From assembly GCF_037176765.1 (NCBI RefSeq), contig NC_090025.1, positions 76,051,545 to 76,115,544 of the forward strand: a stretch of 64,000 nt of DNA, in the 5' to 3' direction. The position numbers were made by a program, and so were the translations under genes. This DNA comes from Anolis sagrei (taxonomy: Eukaryota > Chordata > Lepidosauria > Squamata > Anolidae). The first letter of the stretch is position 1; every line of letters starts with the position of its first letter. Under the pieces are notes generated by a model. The model had not been told where the DNA came from and did no database searches. It saw nothing but the letters and a program-made list of their open reading frames with translations. Of this stretch, positions 39,401 to 45,175 are shown in pieces.

Positions 39401-42291
39401 TATATTCGCTGTACTGTTGGGCTTGGCCTCATGTAAGCTGCCCCGAGTTCCCTTGGGAAGCAACTTGAGAAACTGCAAGTCGCTTCTGGTGTGAGAGAAA
39501 TGGCCGTCTGCAAGGACGTTGCCCAGGGGACGCCCGGATGATTTGATGTTTTTATCATCCTTGTAGGAGGCTTCTCTCATGTCCCAGCATGAGGAGCTGG
39601 AGCTGATAGAGGGAGCTCATCCGCCTCTCCCCGGATTCGAACCTGTGACCTGTCGGTTTTCAGTCCTGCCGGCACAGGGGTTTAACTCACTGTGCCACCG
39701 GGGGCTCCCTCCTTGGGGAGATGGCAGTGGGGTATAAATAAAGTATTATTATAATTATTAATGTGGATTTTATATAGCTGTGCGGAAAGGGCCATAGAAT
39801 CAGAGATGAATAGAGTTGGAAAATCCCCTGCCATGCAGGAAAAGCACAATCAAAGCCCTCCCAACAGATGGCCATCCAGTAAGGGCAGTGAAGAATATAT
39901 TATGTCAGGGCAAGCAAAGGCGCAACAATATCCTCCACCAAAGTACAGCAGGGTAGTTTCCAGGAAACAGGCGTGATCTGTGTGCATAACACAAACCTGT
40001 GCCTTTCCGCAGAGGCACCAGGCGCCTGCTTAGGTCACCACCCCGTCCAACACCTGTTGCAGCATTGATGCAATTTGACTTTGACTTTAACTACCTTGGA
40101 GTCATGGGAGTTTACAAGGTATCTGCCAAAGAGTGCTAGGGGCCCTTCCACACAGCCATATATATAAACCAGAACATCAAGGCAGAAAATCCCACAATGT
40201 CTTCTTTGAACTGGGTCATCTGAGTCCACACTGCCATATATTCCACCCTAAAGCAGAAAATGTGGGATTTTATTCAGCTGTGTGGAAGGGGATTGAGATA
40301 ACCAAGTTCCTTGATATTCTGGATTATATGGCTGTGTGGAAGGACCCTTGGCGTCTTTTAGGCCAATTCCAATAATCCAGTGGTTCTCAACCTTCCTAAT
40401 GCCATGACCCCTTAATACAGTTCCTCATGTTGTGTTGACCCCCAACCATAAAATTATTTTAGTTGCTACTTCATAACTGTAATTTTGCTACTGTTATGAA
40501 TCCACATGCAAATATCTGATATTCAGGATGTATTTTCATTCACTGGACCAAATTTGGCACAAATACCCAATACGATCAAATTTTAATACTGGTGGGGGAG
40601 GGGGATTGATTTTGTCATTTGGGAGTTATAGTTTTTGGGATTTATAGTTAACCTACAATCAAAGAGCAGTCTGACCTCCACCAATGATGGAATTGAACCA
40701 AACTTGGCACACAGAACTCCCATGACCAACAGAAAATACTGGAAGGGTTTGGTTAGCATTGACCTTGAGTTTTGGAGTTGTAGTTCACCTACATCCAGAG
40801 AGCACTGGGGACTCAAACAATGATGGATCCAGACCAAACTTGGCATGAAAACTCGATATGCCCAAATGTGAGCACTGGTGGAGTTTGTGGGGAAAAGACC
40901 TTGCCATTTGGGAGTTGTAATTGCTGGGATTTATAGTTCATCTACAATCAAAGAGCATTCTGAACCCCAACAATGACAGAATTGGGCTAAACTTCCTACA
41001 CAGAACCCCCATGACCAACAGAAAGTACTGTGTTTTCAGATGGTCTTTGGTGACCCCTCTAACTCCCCCTTGTGACCCCCCCCTAGGGTTCCCGACCCCC
41101 AGGTTGAGAAACCCTGCTATAATCCATAAACTGACATATATTCCAGTTCATAGAATCATAGAGTTGGAAGAGACCTCATGGGCCATCCAGTCCAACCTTC
41201 TGCCAAGAAGCAGGACAATCACATTCAAAGCACCTCCAACAGATGGCCATCCAGCCTCTGTTTAAAAGCCTCCAAAGAAGGAGCCTCCACCACACTTTGG
41301 GGCAGAGAGTTCCACTGTTGAACAGCTCTCAGTCAGGAAGTTCAGGTGGAATCTCCTTTCTTGTAGTTTGAAGCCATTGTCCAAACTACAGGGCAGCAGA
41401 AAACAAGCTTGCTCCTTCCTCCCTATGACTTCCCCTCACGTATTTATACATGTCTCCTCTCAGCCTTCTCTTCTTCAGGGTAAACATGCCCAACTCCTTA
41501 AGCCGCTCCTCGTAGATGTCCTTGTTTGTTTCCTCTCTGCTGTTTTGCTGTTGTAATTTTAGAGTTTTTTTAATACTGGTAGCCAGATTTTGTTCATTTT
41601 CATGGTTTCCTCCTTTCTGTTGAAATTGTCCACATTGCTCCAGGCATTGCCAGGCAATCAAATTCACACCTAGCTCCAGCAGACAAGAGTCCTTTGTCCC
41701 ACCCTGGTCATTCCACAGATATATAAACCCTTTTTCCTACTTCCAACAGACCTCACCACCTCTGAGGATGCTTGCCATAGATGCAGGCGAAACGTCAGGA
41801 GAAAATGCCTGGAGAACATGGCCATATAGCCCGAAAAAACCTACAACAACCCAGTGATTCTGGTCATGAAAGCCTTCGACAACACATGGAATCTCCTTTC
41901 TTGTAGTTTGAAGCCAAACTACAGGGCAGCAGAAAACAAGCTCTCTCTATCCTCCCTATGATTTCCCCTCACATATTTATACATATCTCCTCTCAGCCTT
42001 CTCTTCTTCAGGGTAAACATGCCCAGCTCTTTAAGTCGCTCCTCATAGGGATTGTTCTCCAGACGCTTGTTAAAAGCTCAATAATGCGGGATGCTATTCA
42101 GCTGTGTGGAAGGGGCCCCATGTGTGCTGAAGGGCTTCCCCTGCCTATGAAAGCAGCAGAAGCTCCTGCCAAAGAGGTTGGCAACTTCTTGGGTGCCTCT
42201 CCAGTGAGAAAGGCCCGGCGGCAGGTGAGGAGAAGGGCGCCGACTCACCTGGGCGGCATTCCTCCCGCCGAAGCGCCGCTCTCTCTCCCAT
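16366..42291 (-). CDS. NIPAL1: NIPAL1 (NIPA-like domain containing 1), Mg2+ transporter, complete
   Basis: Multi-pass membrane protein of the NIPA family, which carries Mg2+ and belongs to the drug/metabolite transporter fold. Six coding exons on the minus strand: 42249-42291, 25065-25331, 22642-22698, 21964-22054, 19979-20139 and 16366-16982. All junctions are GT-AG and in phase, giving 1236 nt: 411 codons plus stop, against about 410 residues for human NIPAL1. The start [10 protein letters not shown] has a strong context (ACCATGG). Residues 15-64 form an N-terminal segment with sequons at Asn34 and Asn51; the first membrane helix is near 65-87, followed by [10 protein letters not shown]. 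Later motifs include [59 protein letters not shown] and [20 protein letters not shown]. The tail is hydrophilic. It lies convergent with TEC and divergent from CNGA1. Confidence 0.96.
16983..17640. other. NIPAL1 intron 5, unique part
   Basis: No repeat recognised in this part. Confidence 0.45.
17694..17961 (+). mobile_element. G/C-tract hAT MITE, copy 1 (268 bp, 8-bp TSD)
   Basis: Termini CAGGTATGTAGCC and GGCTACGGGCCTG are inverted repeats; exact 8-bp target duplication CTTGCCTG at 17686-17693 and 17962-17969 places it in hAT. A run of about 20 G follows the left end and a run of about 15 C precedes the right end, with AT-rich sequence between. A second copy lies in opposite orientation at 43247-43558. 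Confidence 0.9.
17985..18092. mobile_element. hAT-like MITE remnant (AGCTGATGGGAGTTGTA family)
   Basis: GTGGCCCTCTAGATGCTGGA on the left and GTAACATCTGGAAGGCTGC on the right are complementary ends. The G/C-tract MITE inserted just to its left. Confidence 0.5.
18190..18310. mobile_element. Second hAT-like MITE of the same broad type
   Basis: Centre GTGATGGGAGCTGTTGTTCA and end ACCATCTGGGGACCCAAAC resemble the neighbouring copy; the left end is diverged. Confidence 0.4.
18330..19170 (+). mobile_element. Fossil retroelement-like repeat with acidic ORF, copy 1
   Basis: A Glu/Pro/Leu-rich ORF of about 90 codons (18361-18639) is followed by some 500 bases of T-rich non-coding sequence. The same design and similar peptide blocks (VLLPEALPD here, [10 protein letters not shown] in the other copy) appear at 59950-60960. 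Family unresolved; it could be the 3' part of an old retroelement. It looks broken and old. Confidence 0.4.
19202..19229. repeat. (CT)n microsatellite
   Basis: About fourteen CT units. Confidence 0.95.
19726..19842. mobile_element. hAT-like MITE remnant
   Basis: TTTGCTCCTCTAGATTTTTT on the left pairs loosely with AAGCATCTGGAGAGCCGAG on the right around a TTTAGCTGATGGAAA core. Confidence 0.4.
19979..20139 (-). CDS. NIPAL1: NIPAL1 exon 5
   Basis: 161 bp, acceptor CCTAACAG, donor GTATGT. Encodes [38 protein letters not shown] and the acidic connector ending KLEDP. Confidence 0.95.
20203..20427 (+). pseudogene. Possible piggyBac-type transposase C-terminal fragment
   Basis: A 74-codon ORF ends with a Cys-rich segment (CLMKGKRG..., then [17 protein letters not shown]). 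The spacing C-x2-C...C-x-C-F-x2-Y resembles the terminal Cys-rich domain of piggyBac transposases. Only this tail is visible, so it would be a fossil. It may be chance. Confidence 0.3.
20825..21088 (+). mobile_element. tRNA-derived SINE with 13-bp target duplication
   Basis: Box A-like GGTGGCACAGTGGGTTAAAC and box B GGTTCGAATCC are in the first 80 bases. The body ends CAAGTCGCTTCTGACATG and an A-rich tail. Direct repeats AGGGTCCAAAATA at 20812-20824 and 21089-21101 show LINE-driven insertion. This is the best-preserved copy of the family in the window. Confidence 0.9.
21102..21416. other. NIPAL1 intron 4, unique
   Basis: No feature recognised. Confidence 0.45.
21417..21955 (-). mobile_element. 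L2-type LINE 3' end, antisense
   Basis: Begins with TTATTTATTTTTATTTATCA, passes the degenerate GACTCAAAGCAATTCAC tail and the ORF2 C-terminal region, whose minus-strand translation contains [16 protein letters not shown]. It ends only a few bases from the NIPAL1 exon 4 donor. Confidence 0.75.
21964..22054 (-). CDS. NIPAL1: NIPAL1 exon 4
   Basis: 91 bp, acceptor TTTTTTACAG, donor GTTAGT. Reads [18 protein letters not shown] and [12 protein letters not shown], the signature helix pair of the family. Confidence 0.95.
22055..22641. other. NIPAL1 intron 3, unique
   Basis: Two short diverged direct repeats (CTTTCAGACATGTGAACTGA near 22.2 kb and similar near 22.15 kb) are the only structure seen. 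Confidence 0.4.
22642..22698 (-). CDS. NIPAL1: NIPAL1 exon 3
   Basis: A 57-bp exon with acceptor TTTTTTCAG and donor GTAAGT. Encodes [18 protein letters not shown], a highly conserved NIPA-family loop and helix. Confidence 0.94.
23033..23597 (+). mobile_element. L2 LINE 3' end, comparatively young
   Basis: Open frame of about 82 codons to a stop at 23276 gives the L2 ORF2 C-terminus ([50 protein letters not shown]). A 3' UTR follows, ending GCGGGATACAAATAAAG plus (TAA)n. The clean frame marks it as the best-kept L2 tail here. Confidence 0.88.
23870..24235 (+). mobile_element. Penelope-like element end, with a partly doubled 5' segment
   Basis: AGCCAGGCCTTGAAACTACA near 23.91 kb recurs as AGCCAGGCTTTGAAGCTGCA near 24.02 kb, suggesting a tandem terminal structure. 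The hammerhead-like region (24150-24183) has CTGAGGT in place of CTGANGA, so the core is damaged; GAAA is kept. Confidence 0.6.
24420..24478 (+). mobile_element. Short LINE tail (L2-like)
   Basis: ATCCGCCTGGGGTGAGGAGG followed by AATAAATAAAG matches the general L2-type ending. Confidence 0.45.
24479..25064. other. NIPAL1 intron 2, unique
   Basis: No repeat or coding signal recognised. Confidence 0.45.
25065..25331 (-). CDS. NIPAL1: NIPAL1 exon 2
   Basis: Acceptor CTTCTTCCAG, donor GTAAGA, 267 bp. Encodes the Cys-containing N-terminal segment ([12 protein letters not shown]), two N-glycosylation sequons and the first transmembrane helix ([18 protein letters not shown]). Confidence 0.94.
25524..25845 (-). 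mobile_element. Two short CR1 tails separated by AAC/AAT repeats
   Basis: (AAC)n/(AAT)n at 25527-25575 and 25681-25725 each precede an antisense CR1 tail (AGAATCCTAGGGTAGGAAGA and AGAATTCTAGGGTAGGAAGG, then GGCCATCCA). Probably one CR1 piece duplicated locally or two insertions. Confidence 0.65.
25860..26555 (+). mobile_element. Unclassified interspersed element (family X), GC-rich copy
   Basis: Ends CGAACATTACATTTTTATTT ATATAGAC, the same 3' end as 52493-53368. TTCACCTTCAATCAA-type blocks recur at about 25.89 and 26.16 kb. Runs of 11-17 G lie near 25.93 and 26.03 kb. Family not identified. Confidence 0.45.
26725..27545 (+). mobile_element. RTE-like LINE, ORF2 3' fragment, copy 1
   Basis: Encodes, over two frames, [57 protein letters not shown] and [16 protein letters not shown]. 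The 3' end GGATCGCCTAAGTAAGT matches the copy at 37890. The family commonly appears in databases as endonuclease-reverse transcriptase; its exact clade I cannot fix from sequence alone. Frame breaks make it inactive. Confidence 0.75.
27546..27860. other. NIPAL1 intron 1, unique
   Basis: No feature recognised. Confidence 0.4.
27862..28065 (-). mobile_element. tRNA-derived SINE, antisense, partial
   Basis: GTGAAACTGCAAGTCGTTTC, GGGGATGCCCGGATG and GTCCTGCCAGCACAAGGGTT follow the order of the SINE at 20825 in reverse; the box A end is truncated. Confidence 0.8.
28066..28698. other. NIPAL1 intron 1, unique
   Basis: AT-rich, no repeat recognised. Confidence 0.4.
28935..29285 (-). mobile_element. 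CR1 LINE 3' end, antisense
   Basis: ATCCTAGAATCCTAGAGCTG, then GAGCCATCCAGTCCAACTCC and the downstream C-terminal region; diverged, no open frame. Confidence 0.7.
29283..29690. repeat. Polypurine tract (GGAAGGAA type)
   Basis: GGAAGGAAGG and GGGAGGGA units, almost free of pyrimidines on the plus strand. ORFs here are composition artefacts. Confidence 0.92.
29758..30489 (-). mobile_element. SPIN-type hAT nonautonomous element, copy 1 (732 bp)
   Basis: On the minus strand it starts CAGTGGTTCCCAACCTTCC TAATGCC and continues through the CCTCATGTTGTG and AACCATAAAATT-like regions known from SPIN (Space Invaders) hAT transposons; the other end is AACCTGATGGTCGGGACCCC. Exact 8-bp target duplication CTTTAAGT at 29750-29757 and 30490-30497. 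Confidence 0.85.
30498..32025. other. NIPAL1 intron 1, mostly unique
   Basis: CAGTTGCTCAAAAGCAA occurs at about 30.89 and 31.24 kb in similar context, hinting at a small duplication. No coding or RNA signal recognised. Confidence 0.4.
32030..32365 (+). mobile_element. L2 LINE reverse-transcriptase fragment
   Basis: Encodes [20 protein letters not shown] and [14 protein letters not shown], the first RT motifs of L2, then a degraded YADD region (TACGCAGATGATGTTCA). Confidence 0.85.
33145..33435 (-). mobile_element. L2 LINE RT fragment, antisense
   Basis: Minus-strand ORF with [34 protein letters not shown] and [13 protein letters not shown], matching the segment just before and at the first RT motif of L2. 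Sequence from about 32.39 to 33.14 kb may be a further diverged part. Confidence 0.7.
33801..34259. repeat. 92-bp minisatellite, five units
   Basis: Unit starts GATCAACCAGGGCTTCAAAA at 33801, 33892, 33984, 34076 and 34168; first unit 91 bp, the rest 92 bp, differing at only a few positions. Each holds AAAAGGTCACCTGCC, which combines an AGGTCA half-site and a CACCTG E-box. Unit length is not a multiple of three, so the ORF across it is not a coding repeat. Confidence 0.95.
34260..34720. other. NIPAL1 intron 1, unique
   Basis: No feature recognised. Confidence 0.4.
34725..35400 (-). mobile_element. L2 LINE 3' end, antisense
   Basis: TTTATTTATTTAGTTATTTA, the GGGGTCAGGGCGGC tail, then ORF2 C-terminal codons on the minus strand ([35 protein letters not shown]). 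A run of about 13 G at 34866 interrupts the tail. Confidence 0.85.
35401..36360. other. NIPAL1 intron 1, no clear gene
   Basis: A 73-codon ORF at 35771 has no recognised similarity. CAGTTCTCAAATTACAAAAC near 36.08 kb resembles the MITE piece at 36440-36545. Confidence 0.35.
36361..36438. repeat. (AT)n(AC)n compound microsatellite
   Basis: About 18 AT units followed by about 19 AC units, then a short AT run. Confidence 0.97.
36440..36545. mobile_element. DNA-transposon-like fragment (CCCAAGTTATGAACAAGATA family)
   Basis: AACAAGATAGGTTCTGCAGG, TTTGTATGTAAGTCAGAACC is a dispersed motif pair I associate with squamate MITEs; superfamily not determined. Confidence 0.4.
36628..36901 (+). mobile_element. 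Penelope-like element end with hammerhead-like core
   Basis: AGCCAGGCTTTGGAGCTGCA, CACCCTGGACATTCCACAG, ATATATAAATCTCACTTG, then CTGAGGA at 36804-36810 and GAAACGTC at 36833-36840, and finally GGAGAGAATGC. Core motifs are intact; the stem between them is weaker than in the 41.7 kb copy. Confidence 0.65.
36902..37885. other. NIPAL1 intron 1, mostly unique
   Basis: Around 37.74-37.84 kb ATTTTGACCCCAAAACC and GAGGTCAACTTATACATTAG resemble the end of a DNA transposon with TATAAGTC-type termini. Nothing else recognised. Confidence 0.35.
37890..38735 (+). mobile_element. RTE-like LINE, ORF2 3' end, copy 2 (reaches 3' tail)
   Basis: Contains [36 protein letters not shown], then a C-terminal zinc-finger-like segment [23 protein letters not shown] (about 38.60-38.69 kb). 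It ends GGATCGCCTAAGTAAGTAAG with a short tetranucleotide tail. Frame breaks are present. Confidence 0.8.
38878..38995. mobile_element. hAT-like MITE (CCTTCCACACAG family), fragment
   Basis: TTTATTCAGCTGTGTTCTTT and a reversed piece AATATATGGCAGTGTGGAAG. First of a cluster of family copies between 38.9 and 40.4 kb. Confidence 0.6.
39029..39176. mobile_element. hAT-like MITE (CCTTCCACACAG family)
   Basis: Left end AGGGCCCTTCCACACAGCC and right end GGGCTGTGTGGAGGCCCC are inverted repeats; ATATCTGCTTTGAACTGGG is in the core. Confidence 0.75.
39310..39757 (+). mobile_element. L2 tail inserted in the MITE
   Basis: TGTTGGGCTTGGCCTCATGT, GCTGCCCCGAGTTCCCTTGG, then (after the SINE) CTTGGGGAGATGGCAGTGGG GTATAAATAAAG. 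Confidence 0.82.
39459..39708 (-). mobile_element. tRNA-derived SINE, antisense, inside the L2 tail
   Basis: CAACTTGAGAAACTGCAAGT to GGGGCTCC, with box B complement GGATTCGAACC near 39.64 kb. The L2 sequence TCCCTTGGG/TCCTTGGGG at both edges may be the target duplication. Confidence 0.88.
39795..39880 (-). mobile_element. CR1 tail fragment
   Basis: ATAGAATCAGAGATGAATAG and CAATCAAAGCCCTCCCAACA, GATGGCCATCCAG. Confidence 0.6.
40138..40350. mobile_element. hAT-like MITE (CCTTCCACACAG family), extended copy
   Basis: Starts GGGGCCCTTCCACACAGCC; TTTATTCAGCTGTGTGGAAG at about 40.27 kb is followed by a second reversed end (ATATGGCTGTGTGGAAGGAC), so two copies probably overlap. Confidence 0.65.
40378..41116 (+). 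mobile_element. SPIN-type hAT nonautonomous element, copy 2 (739 bp)
   Basis: CAGTGGTTCTCAACCTTCCT at the left, CTCATGTTGTGTTGACCCCC, and CCCAGGTTGAGAAACCCTG at the right. Flanks CAATAATC (40370-40377) and CTATAATC (41117-41124) match at 7 of 8 positions. Confidence 0.87.
41148..41522 (-). mobile_element. CR1 LINE 3' end, antisense
   Basis: ATAGAATCATAGAGTTGGAA, GGGCCATCCAGTCCAACCTT, and, on the minus strand, [20 protein letters not shown], the CR1 ORF2 C-terminal motif. Confidence 0.88.
41563..41886 (+). mobile_element. Penelope-like element end with best-kept hammerhead-like core
   Basis: AATACTGGTAGCCAGATTTT at the start, CCACCCTGGTCATTCCACAG, ATATATAAACCC, the ribozyme-like block, then GAACATGGCCATATAGCCCG and ATGAAAGCCTTCGACAAC. 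Flanked by ~165-bp CR1-derived direct repeats. Confidence 0.7.
41757..41800 (+). ncRNA. Hammerhead-ribozyme-like motif
   Basis: CTGAGGA (41762-41768) matches the CUGANGA core. GCTTGC (41770-41775) and GCAGGC (41783-41788) can form a six-pair stem II closed by loop CATAGAT. GAAA is at 41789-41792 and the potential cleavage triplet GTC at 41794-41796, followed by AGG able to pair with the preceding CCT. One extra T (41769) precedes stem II and stem III is minimal. Penelope-like elements are known to carry hammerheads with minimal stem III. Activity is inference. Confidence 0.5.
41887..42062 (-). mobile_element. CR1 fragment, near-duplicate of 41349-41520
   Basis: GGAATCTCCTTTCTTGTAGT to AAGTCGCTCCTCATAGGG repeats the order of the CR1 piece on the other side of the Penelope-like insert with a small deletion and few substitutions. 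Confidence 0.8.
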
Positions 42292-42500
42292 GGTCGCCTC
42301 GAACTGCGCCCAGAACTGTCGCGCCCGTGGAAAGAACGCCCGAGGCCCCGCCCCTCGCCACCTTTTTGGCCAATCCACAGCCTCCCGCTTCTCCTGCGCT
42401 CCCTTCCCATTGTGGCGTCAAAAGGGCAGCTAGTAGTAGGCGAGGGAACCCCGCACGAGCCCGCGATGAGGCGCGCGCCTCTATTGACAAACCAAGCCAG
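42140..42500 (-). promoter_or_regulatory. NIPAL1: CpG-rich promoter region of NIPAL1
   Basis: The only CpG-dense, GC-rich block of the window outside low-complexity DNA. It surrounds coding exon 1 of NIPAL1; upstream on the minus strand lie GGGGCGGGGCC (an Sp1-type GC box) and GATTGGCC (an inverted CCAAT box, CCAAT on the plus strand near 42.37 kb). No TATA box is seen, as is usual for CpG promoters. CNGA1 starts 9 kb away, so a shared bidirectional promoter is unlikely. Confidence 0.8.
42249..42291 (-). CDS. NIPAL1: NIPAL1 coding exon 1
   Basis: ATG at 42291-42289 in context ACCATGG; fourteen codons and one base, then donor GTGAGT. The in-frame upstream ATG would add a run of GC-rich codons with no family match, so the ATG matching the human start was chosen. 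The exon is inside the CpG-rich block. Confidence 0.88.
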
Positions 42501-42599
42501 TTTCCTTCAGAGCAGCCATTCCCAAGCTCTGGTCCTCAGAAGCACTGGCCAAGGCAACTGAAGCTTCTTGGAGTTGTAGTTCAAACACCTGGAAAACTA

Positions 42600-42905
42600 T
42601 GCCCAGCTCTCAGCCTAGCTATAGCAGTATGTGTGAAAAAGATCTTGGACTCCTTGTGGACAACAAGTTGAACATGAGCCAACAATGTGATGTGACAGCT
42701 AAAAAAGCCAATGGGATTTTAGGCTGTATTCCGCCTTGGTCAGACCACAGCTGGAATACTATGTGCAATTCTGCAATTGAAGGAAGATGTTGACAAGCTG
42801 GAATGTGTCCAGAGGACGGTGACTAAAACGATCAAGGGTCTGGAGAACAAGCCCTATGAGGAGCGGCTTAAAGAGCTGGGCATGTTTAGCCTTCAGAAGA
42901 GGATT
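42600..42905 (+). mobile_element. CR1 LINE ORF2 fragment
   Basis: Encodes [30 protein letters not shown], then, after frame changes, [18 protein letters not shown], which is the CR1 C-terminal region. Confidence 0.85.
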
Positions 42906-43246
42906 TATTTATTTACAGTATTTGTATACCGCTTTTCTCACCCCGAGGGGGACTCAAAGTGGTTTACACGTAAGTAATGGCAAAAATTCAATGCCAGTAC
43001 AAACAATTACAATTATACGCTACAATTAGACATCAATTAAATTAAAAAATACATCCATGAGCAATAAAACAGTCATTAAAACAGTCTCTTCTGTCAAATC
43101 GCCGTTCTGGTCATTGTCTTTCTGAAATGCTGTATAGATTTACTTCTACTGACCGAAGGCCATGATTTTAATTTTTTTTCTACAAGCCAGGAGGGAGGGA
43201 GCAGATCTTACCTCATTTGGGAGTGTGTTCCATAGATGGGGGGCCA
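42905..43246 (-). mobile_element. L2 tail, antisense
   Basis: ATTTATTTATTTACAGTATT, ACCGCTTTTCTCACCCCGAG, and the GTTCCATAGATGGGGGGCCA block at the right end, where a MITE inserted. Confidence 0.8.
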
Positions 43247-43558
43247 CAGGCCCATAGCCAGGATTTTGTTTTGGGGGGGGGGCTGATTTTTTTTCAGGGG
43301 GGGTTGGGGGTGCTGAGTTTCGGGGGGGGGGGCTGAGTCTGAGTGAAAGAGGGTCTACCCTAGCAAACCTTTTGTATCATTACCCCAATACCCCAATGCA
43401 TATGGGATATATTGAGTATGGTGATCAGATCATGATATGAATAAACATAACATAACATAAATAATGCACCAGTAAGGCCTTTTCGTGAACCACCATGAGA
43501 ATTTGGGGGGGGGGGCTGAAGCCCCTCAAGCCCCCCCCCCCCCCCGGCTACATGCCTG
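43247..43558 (-). mobile_element. G/C-tract hAT MITE, copy 2 (312 bp, 8-bp TSD)
   Basis: Termini CAGGCCCATAGCC and GGCTACATGCCTG; exact target duplication GGGGGCCA at 43239-43246 and 43559-43566. Multiple G runs on one side, a C run of about 15 on the other. Inverted relative to 17694-17961, with the shared interior GACCCTCTTTC-type/CCTTTTGTATCATTACC block. Confidence 0.92.
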
Positions 43559-43566
43559 GGGGGCCA

Positions 43567-44035
43567 TAGCCTTTTAAATAAGGCTATTCTGCCAAACCAA
43601 GATAGGTGTGCATTGTTATATTCAACTAATCTTTTATCTGTTTCTTTCCTTAATACTGTTAAATTTTTCCTTTCCATCTCACTTAGATTCTTAGGTACTA
43701 CCACTCCTAGGTATTTTATATCTTCTTTTAGAGTTATTTTTATCTCCCTCTGACTTTTGAAATCTTTCTCTTCTTGTTTTGTATAGTTAAATAAAATCAT
43801 TTCTGATTTTCTCCAATTTATTTTCAGCCCTGTTACTTCTCCAAATTTCTTTATATGTTCTCCTATTATCTTCATTTTATCTGTTATGCCTTTTAAAGTC
43901 AAAATTGTGTCGTCGGCAAACAAGCTAATTTTGTCTGTTTCTTGTCCTATTCCTATTAATTTATCATCATTCCTGTATTCAGCATACAGGTGCATTGCTT
44001 GTTGGTTGAGAGTTGAAACAATCTGTTCTCTAACA
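43567..44035 (-). mobile_element. L1 LINE reverse-transcriptase fragment
   Basis: Minus-strand translation has KISLFADDTILTLKG (the F/YADD catalytic motif), GEVTGLKINWRKSEMILFN, DIKYLGVVV and HLSWFGRIALFKR, the order of L1 RT. The MITE lies at its 3' side. Largely open over about 140 codons. Confidence 0.9.
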
Positions 44036-44507
44036 CATAATATATATTAAAGAAGCTTATGAATATTTTTGTACTTCATTTGGCCAATGAGGATGGTGTG
44101 AAGAACGACATATGTTTAAGATGGTAACAGTGAAAGAACAATTAATTCAACACAACCACAGAATAATATTATTACATGTATTTATAAATATATATACTCC
44201 CACTTTATCTCTCCCGAAGGAGACTCACAGAAAATATGGGTTCTTTGGCTGCTAAAGGCCTTGGCTTCTGGGACTAGATTATGTAGGGAAACTATTTTAG
44301 GGCTACAATTTGGTGATGGATCTGGGCATTATATGTTTTTACCCTGTTTGCCCTTCCTCTCCCTCACCCATATTGTTCTTCAGTAGTTATACTTATATTT
44401 TTAATGTACCAAACATACCAAGTTTGCATGAAAATGTGACTATTTCCTGTGCTGGTCAACGTCCGAAATAAATGATTTGATTTGATTTGATTTGATTTGA
44501 TATTTTA
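44036..44507. other. Intergenic, few features
   Basis: CTCCCACTTTATCTCTCCCG near 44.20 kb is a weak L2-like tail; (TTTGA)n at 44474-44500. Nothing else recognised. Confidence 0.4.
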
Positions 44508-44647
44508 GGGCCCTTCACACAGCCATATAACCCAGAATATCAAGGCAGATAATCCACAATATCTGCTTTGAACTGGGTTATCTGAGTCCATACTGCCATA
44601 TAATCCAGTTCAATGTGGATTTTATACAGCTGTGTGGAAAGGGCCTT
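44508..44647. mobile_element. hAT-like MITE (CCTTCCACACAG family)
   Basis: GGGCCCTTCACACAGCCATA left, ATACAGCTGTGTGGAAAGGG right; core ATATCTGCTTTGAACTGGG. Confidence 0.8.
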
Positions 44648-45021
44648 TGTGCTTATTGGATTCCCATAATAAGACATTCCTACAGAATTTAATTTTTAAA
44701 AAAATACTCATAAGGATGTTCAGTTCGGATTCAGTTACGCTGTCCTTTATTATGTTCCCGCAATTGTCAAGAGCAACATATGTTTACCTTTGTTCATCTG
44801 GCAGAAACTCAGATCTTGTTTTTCTGGTTTAAGATACATTATGAAATGGCGAAAGTAATTTTGCACAGCCTTGACTTCATACATATACAAATTGCAGTCT
44901 AAATTTATATATGTATTCTGCGACGTTATGTCAAAGTGTAAATATGCTGATTTGCTTCATGAATACACAGACACAGAGTCTTTTCCCACAATTCTCAAGG
45001 AAGAGTTGTCAGATCTGCTCA

Positions 45022-45175
45022 AAGGGCCCCTCCACACAGTCATATAGCCCAGAATATCAAAGCAGAAAATCCCACAGTACCTGCTTTGAAACTGGGTTAT
45101 CTGAGTCCACACTGACATATATTCCAGTTCAAAGCAGAAAATGTGGGGTTTTATTCAGCTGTGTGGAAGGGGCCT
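45022..45175. mobile_element. hAT-like MITE (CCTTCCACACAG family)
   Basis: AGGGCCCCTCCACACAGTC left and TTCAGCTGTGTGGAAGGGGC right. Confidence 0.82.

Larger units (their letters stand above)
39199..39794. mobile_element. Three-level nest: MITE containing an L2 tail containing a SINE
   Basis: MITE left part 39199-39309 (AGGGCCCTTCCAGTCATATA) and right part about 39757-39794 (GTGGATTTTATATAGCTGTG). The insert is an L2 tail, itself split by a tRNA-derived SINE. Confidence 0.8.

Noticed and set aside
42078-42671. ORFs on both strands over the CpG-rich block (237 and 110 codons)
   Set aside because: GC-rich frames of the NIPAL1 promoter and exon 1; only the short exon-1 frame fits the family and the splice phase.
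43360-43995. A single 211-codon ORF
   Set aside because: It is an L1 reverse-transcriptase frame reading through into the G/C-tract MITE, not a host gene.
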